Counted from the first letter of the stretch, positions 40,677-55,000 are shown. The stretch is DNA of 64,000 nucleotides from Calliopsis andreniformis (GCF_051401765.1 NW_027480463.1:2418001-2482000); one strand, 5' to 3'. Notes: generated by a model not told the origin, from the sequence alone. A program made the numbers and translations.

Positions 40677-41420
40677 TGACCTCAAACAGCAGTACTCTAC
40701 CCTCAGCCCTCGTCCTCAATCCACAAACATCAATCCTCAATCCTCAATCTTCAATCATCAATATTCAATCTTCAGTCCTCAATCCTCAATCCTCAATCCT
40801 CAATGTTCAATCCGCAATACCCAATCCTCCATCTTCTATCCGCAATCCTCAATCCTCAATCCTCAATCCTCAATCCTCAATCCTCAATCTTCAATCCTCA
40901 ATACTCAATCTTCAATCCTCAATCCTCAATCCTCAATCCTCAATCCTCATTCTTCAATCCTCAAAACCCAATGCTCAATCTTCAATCCTCAATCCTCAAT
41001 CCTCAGTTCTCAATCCTCAATCCTAAATCGTCAGACCTCAAACGTCAATACTCGACCCTCAGTCCTCGTCCTCAATCCACAACCCTCAATCCTCGATCCT
41101 CAATCTTCAATCATCAATATTCAATCTTCAATCCTCAATCCTCAATCCTCAATACTCAATCCTCAATCCTCAATGTTCCATCCTCAATACGCAATCCTCA
41201 ATCTTCAATCCTCAATCCTCAATCCTAAATCCTCAATCCTCAATCCTCAATCTTAATCTTCAATCCTCAGTACTCAATCTTCAATCCTCAATCCTCAACC
41301 CTCAATCCTCAATCCTCAATCTTCAATCCTCAATACTCAATCTTCAATCCTCAATCCTCAATCCTCATTCTTCAATCCTCAAAACCCAATCCTCAATCTT
41401 AAATCCTCAATCCTCAATCC
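40677..41420. repeat. Mosaic segment between blocks
   Basis: The stretch has R landmarks near 40713 and 41065, a V1 landmark near 40803, a V2 landmark near 41173 and a K landmark near 41253, but no M module. It resembles parts of F and of the left segment in landmark order without a single continuous match that I could follow. It is satellite repeat only. Confidence 0.7.
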
Positions 41421-42240
41421 TCAATCCTCAATCCTCAATCCTCAATGTTCAATCCGCAATACCCAATCCTCAATCCTGAATCCACAATTCTGAACCCTCA
41501 ATATTCAACCCTCAGACTTCAACAATCAGTTGTGAATCCTCGATCCTCAATAGAATATCCTCAATTCACAGGTTTCAATACTCAATACTCAGCCTGCAAT
41601 CTTCAAATCTGTATCCACAAACATCAATTCTCATCACTCAACCCTCAATATTCAACGCACAACCCTCAACCATCAATACTCAATACTCAACCATCAATCC
41701 TCTATTCTCAATACTCAATAGAATATCCTGAATTCTCATGGTTCAATACTCAATCCACAATATCCAATAATCAAATCTCAATCCTCAAACATCAATTCTC
41801 AACACACAATCCTCAACACTCTGTCCTCTCTCTTCAATCCTCCATCCTCAATCCTCAATCCTCAAGCGTCAATCCTCAATCCTCAATCCTGAACCCTCAA
41901 TCCTCAGTCCTCAAAACTCAATCCCTAGTCCTCAATCCTGAATCCTCAATCTTCAGCCCTCAGTACTCAACAATCAATTGTCAATCCTCAGACCTCCATA
42001 GAATATCCTCAATTCACAGTTTTCAATACTCAATCCCCATTCTTCAATCTTCAAATCTCAATCCACAAACATCAATTCTCATCTCTCAACCCTCAACACT
42101 CAGTCCTCAATCTTCAATCCTCAATCATCAATCCTCAATCTTCAATCCTCAATACTCAATCTTCAATCCTCAATCCTCAATTCTCAATCCTCAATGCTCA
42201 ATCCACAATCGCCAATCCTCAATCCTCAATCCTCAATCCT
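41421..42240. repeat. Copy of the 35.57-36.31 kb segment
   Basis: M at 41524 and 41972 and M2 at 41720 match 35638, 36086 and 35834 at a constant offset of 5886 bases. The same M/M2 pair also lies 4090 bases after the pair at 37434/37630. The segment ends near 42.2 kb in a short 259-base tandem pair. Confidence 0.8.
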
Positions 42241-42758
42241 CGGTCCTCAAACCACAATCCTGAATCCTCAATCCTGAATCCTCAACCTTCAGCTCTCAGC
42301 CCTCAACAATCAGTTGTCAATCCTCAATCCTCAAGGGAATATCACCAATTCACAGCTTTCAATACTCAATACTCTATCTGCAATCTTCAAATCTCTATCC
42401 ACAAACATCAATTCTCATCACTCAAACCTCAACACTCACTCTTCAATCCTCAATCCTCATTCTTCAATCCTCAAAACCCAATCCTCAATCCTCAATCCTC
42501 GGTCCTCAAACCACAATCCTGAATCCTCAATCCTGAATCCTCAACCTTCATCCCTCAGTCCTCAACAATCAGTTGTCAATCCTCAATCCTCAAGGGAATA
42601 TTATCAATTCACAGCTTTCAATACTCAATACTCAATCTGCAATCTTCAAATCTCTATCCACAAACATCAATTCTCATCACTCAACCCTCAACACTCAGTC
42701 TTCAATCCGCAATCCTCAATCCTCAATCCTCAATCCTCATTCTTCAATCCTCAACACC
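42241..42758. repeat. 259-bp tandem pair, each with one M module
   Basis: The string from CGGTCCTC at 42241 recurs at 42500. Each copy contains a full M (42308 and 42567). The period is exactly 37 heptads and spans no six-base unit. It is the closest spacing I saw for two M modules of the same subtype. Confidence 0.82.
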
Positions 42759-43885
42759 CAATCCTCAATCTTCAATCCTCAATCCTCAATCCTCAATTCT
42801 CAATCCTCAATCCTCAATCCTCAGACCTCAAACAGCAATACTCAACCCTCAGTCCTCGTCCTCAATCCACAACCATCAATCCTCAATCCTCAACTTCAAT
42901 CATCAATATTCAATCTTCAGTCCTCAATCCTCAATCCTCAATCCTCAATCCTCAATCCTTAATGTTCAATCCGCAATACCCAATCCTCAATCTTCTATCC
43001 GCAATCATCAATCCTCAACCCGCAATCCTCAATCCTCAATTCTCAATCTTCAATCCTCAATCCTCAATCTTCAATCCTCAATCCTCAATCCTCAATCTTC
43101 AATCCTCATTCTTCAATCCTCAATACCCAATCCTCAATCTTCATTCCTCAATCCTCAATCCTCAATTCTCAACCCTCAATCCTCAATCTTCAATCCTCAA
43201 TAATCAATCTCCAAGCCTAGATCCTCAATCCCCAAACCTCAATCCTTAATCCTCAACCTTCAGTCCTCAATCCCCAGTCCTCAATCTTCAATCCTCAATG
43301 CTCAATCCTCAATCCTCAATCCTCAGTCCTCAATCCTCAACCCTCAAACCTCAATCCTCAACCGTCAGTCCTCGTCCTCAATCGTCAACACTCAATCCTC
43401 AATCCTCAATCTTCAATCCTCAATACTCAATATTCAATACTCAATCCTCAATCTTCAATCCTCAATCTTCAGTCCTCAGATCTCAAACATCAATACTCAA
43501 CCCTCAGTCCTCGTCCTCAATCCACAACCATCAATCCTCAATTATCAATATTCAATCATCAATATTCAATCTTCAGTCCTCAATCCTCAATCCTCAATCC
43601 TCAATCCTCAATCCTCAATGTTCAATCCGCAATACCCAATCCTCAATCTTCTATCCGCAATCCTCAATACTCAATCCTCAATCCTCAATCCTCAATCATC
43701 AATCTTCAAAGCTCAATACTCAATCTTCAATCCTCAATCCTCAATCCTCAATCCTCAATCCTCATTCTTCAATCCGCAACACCCAATCCTCAATCTTCAA
43801 TCCTCAATCCTCAGTCCTCAATTCTCAATCCTCAATCCTCAATCCTCAGACCTCAAACATCAATTCTCAACCCTCAGTCCTCGTC
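42759..43885. repeat. Mosaic segment without M modules
   Basis: The stretch has R landmarks near 42857, 43370, 43508 and 43879 and V1 landmarks near 42962 and 43618. A short unit TTCAAT after CCTCAAC at about 42893 is another one-base loss. Around 43.2-43.3 kb the units are more varied than usual (for example CTAGATCC and CCAAACC), but they still fit the heptad phase. Nothing gene-like is seen. Confidence 0.7.
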
Positions 43886-45344
43886 CTCAATCCACAACCC
43901 TCAATCCTCGATCCTCAATCTTCAATCATCAATATTCAATCTTCAATCATCAATCTTCAATCCTCAATACTCAATCCTCAATCCTCAATGTTCTATCCTC
44001 AATACGCAATCCTCAATCTTCAATCCTCAATCCTCAATCCTCAATCCTCAATCCTCAATGTTCAATCCTCAATACCCGATCCTCAGTCTTCAATCCTCAA
44101 TCCTCAATCCTCAATCCACAATCCTCAATCCTCAGACCTCAAACATAAATATTCAACCCTCAGTCCTCGTCCTCAATCCACAACCCTCAATCCTCAATCC
44201 TCAATCCTCAATCCTCAATCTTCAATCCTCAATCCTCAATACTCAATCCTCAATCCTCAATCCTCAATCCTCAATCTTCAATCCTCAATACTCAATCCTC
44301 AATCCTCAATCTTAATCTTCAATCCTCAGTACTCAGTCTTCAATCCTCAATCCTCAATCCTCAATCCTCAATCCTCAATCTTCAATCCTCAATACTCAAT
44401 CTTCAATCCTCAATCCTCAATCCTCAATCCTCAATCCTCAATCCTCAATCCTCAATCGTCAATCTTCAATCCTCAATACTCAATCTTCAATCCTCAATCC
44501 TCTGTCCTCAATCCTCAATCCTCATTCTTCAATCCTCAATACCCAATCCTCAATCTTAAATCCTCAATCCTCAATTCGCAATCCTCAATCCTCAATCCTC
44601 AGGCCTCAAGTATCAATACTCAACCCTCAGTCCTCGTCCTCAATCCACGACCTTCAATCCTCAATCCTCAATCTTCATTCATCATTATTCAACCTTCAAT
44701 CCTCAATCCTCAATCCTCAATCCTCTATCCTCAATCCTCAATGGTCAATCCTCAATACCCGATCCTCAGTCTTCAATCCTCAACCCTCAATCCTCAATCC
44801 TCAATCGTCAATCCTCAATCCTCAATCCTCAGTCGTCAAACCTCAATCCTGAATCCTCAATCCTGAATCCTCAAACTTCAGCCCTCAGTCCTCAACAATC
44901 AGTGGTCAATCCTCAATCCTCAATAGAATATCATGAATTCACAGTTTTCAATACTCAACACTCAACCTGCAATCTTCAAATCTCTATCCACAAACATCAA
45001 TTCTCATCACTCAACCCTCAACACTCAGTCCCCAATCCTCAATATTCAAGCCTCAATCCTCAATCCTCAATCCACAATCCTCAACCTTCAATCCTCAATA
45101 CTCAATCTTCAATCCTCAATCCTCAATCCTCAATCCTCAGTTCGCAATCCTCAATAGTCAATCTTCAATCCTCAATACTCAATATTCAATCCTCAATCCT
45201 CAATCCTCAATCCTCAATCCTCATTCTTCGATCATCAATACCCAATCCTCAATCTTCACTCCTCAATCCTAAATCCTCAATTCTCGATCCTCAATCCTCT
45301 GTCCTTAGTCCTCAAACCTCAATCCTCAACCCTCAGCCCTCATC
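43886..45344. repeat. Tandem block H, copy 1 (period 1459 bp)
   Basis: H1 runs from just after an R unit (43879) to a Q unit (45338) and carries one M (44897). It matches H2 at an offset of 1459 bases. That is 1463 minus 4, and four six-base units lie within the period (R near 44165 and 44632, K near 44310, Q at 45338). Confidence 0.86.
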
Positions 45345-45357
45345 CTCAATCCACAAC
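45331..45357 (+). repeat. Q/R hybrid junction between H copies
   Basis: To the left the context is that of Q (CCTCAGC then CCTCAT). To the right it is that of R (CCTCAAT then CCACAAC). The position is exactly 1459 bases after the R unit at 43879 and 1459 before the Q unit at 46797. The simplest reading is an exchange that joined the Q of one copy to the R of the other in heptad register. Confidence 0.75.
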
Positions 45358-46803
45358 CCTCAATCCTCGATCCTCAATCTTCAATCATCAATATTCAATC
45401 TTCAATCATCAATCTTCAATCCTCAATACTCAATCCTCAATCCTCAATGTTCTATCCTCAATACGCAATCCTCAATCTTCAATCCTCAATCCTCAATCCT
45501 CAATCCTCAATCCTCAATGTTCAATCCTCAATACCCGATCCTCAGTCTTCAATCCTCAATCCTCAATCCTCAATCCACAATCCTCAATCCTCAGACCTCA
45601 AACATAAATATTCAACCCTCAGTCCTCGTCCTCAATCCACAACCCTCAATCCTCAATCCTCAATCCTCAATCCTCAATCTTCAATCCTCAATCCTCAATA
45701 CTCAATCCTCAATCCTCAATCCTCAATCCTCAATCTTCAATCCTCAATACTCAATCCTCAATCCTCAATCTTAATCTTCAATCCTCAGTACTCAGTCTTC
45801 AATCCTCAATCCTCAATCCTCAATCCTCAATCCTCAATCTTCAATCCTCAATACTCAATCTTCAATCCTCAATCCTCAATCCTCAATCCTCAATCCTCAA
45901 TCCTCAATCCTCAATCGTCAATCTTCAATCCTCAATACTCAATCTTCAATCCTCAATCCTCTGTCCTCAATCCTCAATCCTCATTCTTCAATCCTCAATA
46001 CCCAATCCTCAATCTTAAATCCTCAATCCTCAATTCGCAATCCTCAATCCTCAATCCTCAGGCCTCAAGTATCAATACTCAACCCTCAGTCCTCGTCCTC
46101 AATCCACGACCTTCAATCCTCAATCCTCAATCTTCATTCATCATTATTCAACCTTCAATCCTCAATCCTCAATCCTCAATCCTCTATCCTCAATCCTCAA
46201 TGGTCAATCCTCAATACCCGATCCTCAGTCTTCAATCCTCAACCCTCAATCCTCAATCCTCAATCGTCAATCCTCAATCCTCAATCCTCAGTCGTCAAAC
46301 CTCAATCCTGAATCCTCAATCCTGAATCCTCAAACTTCAGCCCTCAGTCCTCAACAATCAGTGGTCAATCCTCAATCCTCAATAGAATATCATGAATTCA
46401 CAGTTTTCAATACTCAATACTCAACCTGCAATCTTCAAATCTCTATCCACAAACATCAATTCTCATCACTCAACACTCAACACTCAGTCCCCAATCCTCA
46501 ATATTCAAGCCTCAATCCTCAATCCTCAATCCACAATCCTCAACCTTCAATCCTCAATACTCAATCTTCAATCCTCAATCCTCAATCCTCAATCCTCAGT
46601 TCGCAATCCTCAATAGTCAATCTTCAATCCTCAATACTCAATATTCAATCCTCAATCCTCAATCCTCAATCCTCAATCCTCATTCTTCGATCATCAATAC
46701 CCAATCCTCAATCTTCAATCCTCAATCCTAAATCCTCAATTCTCGATCCTCAATCCTCTGTCCTTAGTCCTCAAACCTCAATCCTCAACCCTCAGCCCTC
46801 ATC
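45345..46803. repeat. Tandem block H, copy 2 (period 1459 bp)
   Basis: H2 carries M at 46356 and repeats H1 nearly base for base; one difference is in the M (ACTCAAC units near 46470). It ends at a Q unit at 46797, after which the usual Q context continues. Confidence 0.86.
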
Positions 46804-47110
46804 CTCAATCCTCAATCCTCAATCCTCAATTCTCAATCCTCAATCCTCAGTTCGCAATCCTCAATAGTCAATCTTCAATCCTCAATACTCAATATTCAAT
46901 CCTCAATCCTCAATCCTCAATCCTCAATCCTCATTCTTCGATCCTCAATACCCAATCCTCAATCTTCGATCCTCAATACCCAATCCTCAATCTTCAATCC
47001 TCAATCCTCAATCCTCAATTCTCAATCCTCAATCCTCTGTCCTTAGTCCTCAAACCTCAATCCTCAACCCTCAGCCCTCATCCTCAATACTCAATCCTCA
47101 ATCCTCAATT
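46600..47110. repeat. 251-bp tandem pair
   Basis: The string TTCGCAATCCTCAATAGTC occurs at 46600 and again 251 bases later. The period is 36 heptads minus one base, in agreement with the one Q unit at 46797 it contains. The second copy has 35 extra bases, a repeat of the stretch with CTTCGAT and ACCCAAT near 46.94-46.99 kb. Confidence 0.75.
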
Positions 47111-47752
47111 CTCAATCTTCAATCCTCAATACTCAATCTTCAATCCTCAATGCTCAGTCCTCAAATATCAATTCTGAATCCTCAATCCGGAACCCTCAAT
47201 CTTCAGCCCTCAGTCCTCAACAATCAGTTGTCAATCCTCAATCCTCAATAGAATATACTCAATTCACAGTTTTCAATACTCAATACTCAATCTGCAATCT
47301 TCAAATCTCTATCCACAAACATCAATCCTCATCATTCAACCCTCAACACTCAGTCACCAATCCTCAATATTCAATCCTCAATCCTCAAACCTCAATCCAC
47401 AATCCTCAACCTTCAACCCTCAATACTCAATCTTCAATCCTGAATCCTCAATACTCATTCCTCAATGCTCAATCCACGATCGTCAATCTTGAATCCTCAA
47501 TACTCAATCCTCAATCCTCCATCCTCAATCCTTAATCCTCAATCCTCATTCTTCAATCCTCAATACCCAATCCTCAATCTTCAACCCTGAATCCTCAATC
47601 CTCAATTCTCAATCCTCAATCCTCAATTCTCAACCTTCAATCCTCAATACTGAACCTTCAATCCTCAATCCTCCATTCTCAGTCCTCAATCCTCAATCCT
47701 CAATCTTAATCTTCAATCCTCAGTACTCAATCTTCAATCCTCAATCCTCAAT
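47111..47752. repeat. Segment with M at 47222
   Basis: The stretch has an M module of the ACTCAAT subtype at 47222, preceded by the CCGGAAC string that often lies upstream of M, and a K landmark near 47705. The part after the M resembles 52.69-52.84 kb. No gene is seen. Confidence 0.72.
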
Positions 47753-48311
47753 CTTCAATCCTCAATCCTCAATCCTCAATCCTCAATCCTCAATCCTCAA
47801 TCCTCAGACCTCAGGCATCAACACTCAACCCTCAGTCCTCGTTCTCAGTCCACAACCCTCAATCCTCAATCCTCAATCTTCATTCATCAATATTCAACCT
47901 TCAATCCTCAATCCTCAATCCTGAATCATCAATCCTCAATCCTCAATGTTCAATCCTCAACAGCCAATCCTCAATGTTCAATCCTCAATCCTCAATCCTC
48001 AATTCTCAATCCTCAATCCTCATTCCTCAGTCCTCTCTCCTCAAACCTCAATCCTGAATCCTCAATCCTCAATCCTCAAGCTTCAGCCCTCAGTCCTCAA
48101 CAATCAGTTGTCAATCCTCAATCCTCAATAGAATATCATCAATTTACAGTTTTCAATACTAAATAATCAATCTGCAATCTTCAAATCTCTATCCACAAAC
48201 ATCAATTCTCATCATTCAACCGTCAACACTCAGTCCTCAATGTTCAATCCTCAATCCTCAATTCTCAATCTTCAATCCTCAATACTGAACCTTAAATCCT
48301 CAATCCTCAAT
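47753..48311. repeat. Tandem block I, copy 1 (period 559 bp)
   Basis: I1 matches I2 at an offset of 559 bases. It contains one R landmark near 47840 and one M at 48102 whose seventh heptad is TTACAGT. 559 is 80 heptads minus one base, and I count exactly one six-base unit. Confidence 0.87.
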
Positions 48312-48870
48312 CTTCAATCCTCAATCCTCAATCCTCAATCCTCAATCCTCAATCCTCAATCCTCAGACCTCAGGCATCAACACTCAACCCTCAGTCCTCG
48401 TTCTCAGTCCACAACCCTCAATCCTCAATCCTCAATCTTCATTCATCAATATTCAACCTTCAATCCTCAATCCTCAATCCTGAATCATCAATCCTCAATC
48501 CTCAATGTTCAATCCTCAACAGCCAATCCTCAATGTTCAATCCTCAATCCTCAATCCTCAATTCTCAATCCTCAATCCTCATTCCTCAGTCCTCTCTCCT
48601 CAAACCTCAATCCTGAATCCTCAATCCTCAATCCTCAAGCTTCAGCCCTCAGTCCTCAACAATCAGTTGTCAATCCTCAATCCTCAATAGAATATCATCA
48701 ATTTACAGTTTTCAATACTAAATAATCAATCTGCAATCTTCAAATCTCTATCCACAAACATCAATTCTCATCATTCAACCGTCAACACTCAGTCCTCAAT
48801 GTTCAATCCTCAATCCTCAATTCTCAATCTTCAATCCTCAATACTGAACCTTAAATCCTCAATCCTCAAT
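48312..48870. repeat. Tandem block I, copy 2 (period 559 bp)
   Basis: I2 carries M at 48661. I found no difference from I1 across the module when comparing the two by eye. It ends near 48870, where a run of canonical units leads into the 48.9 kb segment. Confidence 0.86.
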
Positions 48871-49097
48871 CCTCAATCCTCAGACCTCAATCCTCAATCC
48901 TCAATCCTCAATCCTCAATCCTCTATCCTCAATCTTAATCTTCAATCCTCAATCCTCAATCCTCAATCCTCAACCTTCAATACTCGATACTCAATCTTCA
49001 ATCCTCAATCCTCAATCCTCAATCCTCAATCCCCAATCCTCAATCCTCAATCGTCAATCTTCAATCCTCAATACTCAATCTTCAATCCTCAATCCTC
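48871..49097. repeat. Short linker before block J1
   Basis: These units carry one K landmark near 48935 and canonical runs up to about 49.1 kb. No M module or other element is seen. Confidence 0.7.
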
Positions 49098-52000
49098 TGT
49101 CCTCAATCCTCAATCCTCATTCTTCAAGCCTCAATACCGAATCCTCAATCTTAAATCCTCAATCCACAATTCGCAATCCTCAATCCTCAATCCTCAGGCC
49201 TCAAGTATCAATACTCAACCCTCAGTCCTCGTCCTCAATCCACGACCTACAATCCTCAATCCTCAATCTTCATTCATCAATATTCAACCTTCAATCCTCA
49301 ATCCTCAATACTCAATCCTCAATCCTCAATCCTCAATGTTCAATCCTCAATACCCGATCCTCAGGCTTCAATCCTCAACCCTCGATCCTCAATCCTCAGT
49401 CCTCAACCCTCAATCCTCAGTCTTCAAACCTCAATCCTGAATCCACAATCCTGAATCCTCAATCTTCAGCACTCAGTCCTCAACAATCAGTGGTCCATCC
49501 TCAATCCTCAATAGAATATCATGATTTCACAGTTTTCAAGTCTCAGTACTCAACATGCAATCTTCAAATCTCTATCCTCAAACAGCAATTCTCATCACTC
49601 AACCCTCAACACTCAGTCCACAATCCTCAATATTCAAGCCTCAATCCTCAATCCTCAATCCTCAATCCTCAACCTTCAATCCTCAATACTGAATCTTCTA
49701 TCCTCAATCCCCAACCCTCAATCCTCAATTCGCAATCCTCAATAGTCGATCTTTAATCCTCAATACTCAATATTCAATCCTCAATCCTCAATCCTCAATC
49801 CTCAATCCTCAAATCTCAATCCTCAATCCTCAATCCTCAGACCTCAAACATAAATATTCAACCCTCAGTCCTCGTCCTCAATCCACAACCCTCAATCCTC
49901 AATCCTCAATCCTCAATCCTCAATCTTCAATCCTCAATCCTCAATCCTCAATCCTCAATCCTCAATCCTCAATCCTCAATGTTCAATCCTCAACAGACAA
50001 TCCTCAATCTTCAATCCTCAATCCTCAATCCTCAATTCTCAATCCTCAATCCTCAATCCTCAGTCCTCTCTCCTCAAACCTCAATCCTGAATCCTCAATC
50101 CTGAATCCTCAAGCTTCAGCCCTCAGTCCTCAACAATCAGTTGTCAATCCTCAATCCTCAATAGAATATCATCAATTCACAGTTTTCAATACTCAATACT
50201 CAATCTGCAATCTTCAAATCTCTATCCACAAACGTCAATTCTCATCATTCAACCCTCAACACTCAGTCCCCAATCCTGAATATTCAATTGTCAATCCTCA
50301 ATCCTCAATCCACAATCCTCAACCTTCAATCCTCAATACTCAATCTTCGATCCTCAATCCTTAATACTCAATCCTCAATTCTCAATCCTCGATTGTCAAT
50401 CTTCAATCCTCAATACTCAATCTACAATCCTCAATCCCCAATCCTCAATCCTCAATCCTCATTCTTCAATCCTCAATACCCAATCCTCAACCTTCAACCC
50501 TCAATCCTCAATCCTCAATTCTCAATCCTCAATCCTCAGTCCTCAGTCCTCAAACCTCAATCCTCAACCCTCAGCCCTCATCCTCAATCCTCAATCCTCA
50601 ATCCTCAATTCTCAATCTTCAATCCTCAATACTCAATCTTCAATACTCAATGCTCAGTCCTCAAATTTCAATTCTGAATCCTCAATCCGGAACCCTCAAT
50701 CTTCAGCCCTCAGTCTTCAACAATAGGTTGTTAATCCTCAATCCTCAATAGAATATACTCAATTCACAGCTCTCAATACTCAATACTCTGACTGCAATCT
50801 TCAAATCTCTATCCACAAACATCAATTATCATCACTCAACCCTCAACACTCAGTCCTCAATGTTCAACCCTCAATCCACAATTCTCAATCGTCAATCCTC
50901 AATACTGAACCTTGAATCCTCAATCCTCAATCCTCAGTCCTCAATCCTCAATCCTCACTCTTAATCTTCAATCCTCAGTACTCAATCTTCAATCCTCAAT
51001 CCTCAATCCTCAATCCTCAATCCTCAATCCTCAATCTTCAATCCTCAATACTCAATCTTCAATCCTCTATCCTCAATCCTCAATCCTCAATCCTCAATCC
51101 TCAATCCTCAATCGTCAATCTTCAATCCTCAATACTCAATCTTCAATCCTCAATCCGCTGTCATCAATACACAATCCTCATTCGTCAATCCTCAATACCC
51201 AATTCTCAATCTTCAATCCTCAATCCTCAATTCTCAATTCTCAATCCTCAATCCTCAGACCTCAGACATCAATATTCAACACTCAGTCCTCGTCCTCAAT
51301 CCACAACCCTCAATCCTCAACCCTCAATCTTTCATCATCAATATTCAATCTTCAATCCTCAATCCTCGATCCTCAATCCTCAATCCTCAATCCTCAATCT
51401 TCACTCCTCAAACCTCAATCCTCAATCCTCAATGTTCAAACCTCAATACCCAATCCTCAGTCTTCAATCCTCAATCCTCCGTCCTCAATCCTCAATCCTC
51501 AATCCTCAATCCTCAGACCTCAAACCTCAATCCTGAATCCTCAATCCTGAATCCTCAATCTTCAGCCCTCAGTCCTCAACAATCAGTGGTCCATCCTCAA
51601 TCCTCAATAGAATATCATGATTTCACAGTTTTCAATACTCAATACTCAACCAGCAATCTTTAAATCTCTATCCACAAACATCAATCCTCGTCACTCAACC
51701 CTCAACACTCAGTCCCCAATCCTCAATATTCAAGCCTCAATCCTCAATCCTCAATCCACAATCCTCAACCTCCAATCCTTAATACTCAATCTTTAATCCT
51801 CAATCCCCAACCCTCAATCCTCAATTCGCAATCCTCAATAGTCGATCTTCAATCCTCAATACTCAGTATTCAATCCACAATCCTCAATCCTCAATCCTCA
51901 ATCATCATTCTTCAATCCTCAATACCCTATCCTCAATCTTCAATCCTCAATCCTCAATCCTCAATACCCAATCCTCAATCTTCAATCCTCAATCCTCAAT

Positions 52001-55000
52001 CCTCAATTCTCAATCCTCAATCCTCAGTCCTCATACCTCAATCATATATATTCAACCCTCAGACCTCGTCCTCAATCCACAACCCTCAAGCTTCAGCCCT
52101 CAGTCCTTAACAATCAGTTGTCTATCCTCAATCCTCAATAGAATATCACCAATTTACAGTTTTCAATACTCAATACTCAATCTGCAATCTTCAAATCTCT
52201 ATCCACAAACATCAATTCTCATCATTCAACCCTCAAGACTCAGTCCCCAATCCTCAATATTCAATCCTCAATCCTCAATCCACAATCCTCAATCCTCATT
52301 CTTCGATCCTCAATACCCAATCCTCAATCTTCAATCCTCAATCCTCAATCCTCAATTCTCAATCCTCAATCCTCTGTCCTTAGTCCTCAAACCTCAATCC
52401 TCAACCCGCAGCCCTCATCCTCAATCCTCAATCCTCAATCCTCAATTCTCAATCTTCAATCCACAATTCTCAATCTTCAATCCTCAATGCTCAGTCCTCA
52501 AATTTCAATTCTGAATCCTCAATCCGGAACCCTCAATCTTCAGCCCTCAGTCCTCAACAATCAGTTGTCAATCCTCAATCCTCAATAGAATATACTCAAT
52601 TCACAGTTTTCAATACTCAATACTCAATCTGCAATCTTCAAATCTCTATCCACAAACATCAATTCTCATCATTCAACCCTCAACACTCTGTCCCCAATCC
52701 TCAATATTCAATCATCAATCCTCAATCCTCAATCCACAATCCTCAACCTTCAATCCTCAATACTCAATCTTCAATCCTGAATCCTCAATACTCAATCCTC
52801 AGTGCTCAATCCACGATCGTCAATCTTGAATCCTCAATACTCAATCTTCAATCCTCCATCCTCAATCCTCAATCCTCAATCCTCAATCTTCAATCCTCAA
52901 TACTCAATCTTCAATCCTCAATCCTCAATCCTCAATCCTCAATCCTCAATCTTAATCTTCAATTCTCAATCCTCAATCCTCAATCCTCAATCTTCAATCC
53001 TCAATACTCAATCCTCAATCCTCAATCCTCAATCCTCAATCCTCAATCCTCAATCGTCAATCCTCAATCGTCAATCTTCAATCCTCAATACTCAATCTTC
53101 AATCCTCAATCCTCTGTCCTCAATCCTCAATCCTCATTCTTCAATCCTCAATACCCAATCCTCAATCTTAAATCCTCAATCCTCAATTCGCAATCCTCAA
53201 TCCTCAATCCTCAGGCCTCAAGTATCAATACTCAACCCTCAGTCCTCGTCCTCAATCCACGACCTACAATCCTCAATCCTCAATCTTCATTCATCAATAT
53301 TCAACCTTCAATCCTCAATCCTCAATCCTCAATCCTCAATCCTCAATCATAAATGTTCAATCCTCAATACCCGATCCTCAGGCTTCAATCCTCAATCCTC
53401 GATCCTCAATCCTCAATCCTCAGTCATCAATCCTCAGTCCTCAAACCTCAATCTCGAATCCTCAATCCTGAATCCTCAATCTTCAGACCTCAGTCCTCAA
53501 CAATCAGTGGTCCATCCTCAATCCTCAATAGAGTACCATGATTTCACAGTTTTCAATACTCAATACTCAACCTGCAATCTTCAAATCTCTATCCACAAAC
53601 ATCAATTCTCATCACTCAACCCTCAACACTCAGTCCCCAATCCCCAATATTCAAGCCTCAATCCTCAATCCTCAATTCTCAATCTTCAATCCTCAATACT
53701 CAATCTTCAATCCTCAATGCTCAGTCCTCAAATTTCAATTCTGAATCCTCAATCCGGAACCCTCAATCTTCAGCCCTCAGTCCTCCACAATCAGTTGTCA
53801 ATCCTCAATCCTCAATAGAATATACTCAATTCACAGTTTTCAATACTCAATACTCAATCTGCAATCTTCAAATCTTTATCCACAAACATCAATTCTCATC
53901 ACTCAACCCTCAACACTCAGTCCCCAATGTTCAATCCTCAATCCTCAATTCTCAATCTTCAATCCTCAATACTGAACCTTCAATCCTCAATCCTCAATCC
54001 TCAGTCCTCAATCCTCAATCCTCAATCTTAATCTTCAATCCTCAGTACTCAATCTTCAATCCTCAATCCTCAATCTTCAATCCTCGATCGTGAATCTTCA
54101 ATCCTCAATACTCAATCTTCAATCCTCAATCCTCAATCCTCAATCCTCAATCCTCATTCTTCAATCCTCAATACCCAATCCTCAATCTTCAACCCTCAAC
54201 CCTCAATCCTCAATCCTCAATTCTCAATCCTCAATCCTCAGTCCTCAGTCCTCAAACGTCAATCCTCAAACCTCAGCCCTCATCCTCAATCCTCAATCCT
54301 CAATCCTCAATTCTCAATCTTCAATCCTCAATACTCAATCTTCAATCCTCAATGCTCAGTCCTCAAATTTCAATTCTGAATCCTCAATCCGGAATCCTCA
54401 ATCTTCAGACCTCAGTCCTCAACAATCAGTTGTCAATCCTCAATCCTCAATAGAATATACTCAATTCACAGTTTTCAATACTCAATACTCAACCTGCAAT
54501 CTTCAAATCTCTATCCACAAACATCAATTCTCATCACTCAACCCTCAACACTCAGTCCTCAACGCTCAATCCTCAATCCTCAATTCGCAATCTTCAATCC
54601 TCAATACTGAACCTTCAATCCTCAATCCTCAATCCTCAGTCCTCAATCCTCAATCCTCAATCTTAATCTTCAATCCTCAGTACTCAATCTTCAATCCTCA
54701 ATACTCATTCCTCAATCCTCAATCCTCAATCTTCAATCTTCAATACACAATCTTCAATCCTGAATCCTCAATCCTCAATCCTCAATCCCCAATCTTAATA
54801 TTCAATCCTCAGTACTCAATCATCAAGCCTCAATCCTCAATCCTCAATCCTCAATCCTCTACCTTCAATCCTCAATACTCAATCTTCAATCCTCAATCCT
54901 CAATCCTCAATCCTCAATCCTCAATCCTCAATCCTCAATCCTCAATCGTCAATCTTCAATCCTCAATACTCAATCTTCAATCCTCAATCCTCAATTCTCA

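Noticed and set aside
52025..52060. TATA-like string (catatata) as a promoter
   Set aside because: It fits the heptad phase as substitutions in two units, stands alone, is duplicated only with block J (59357-59392), and no gene follows.
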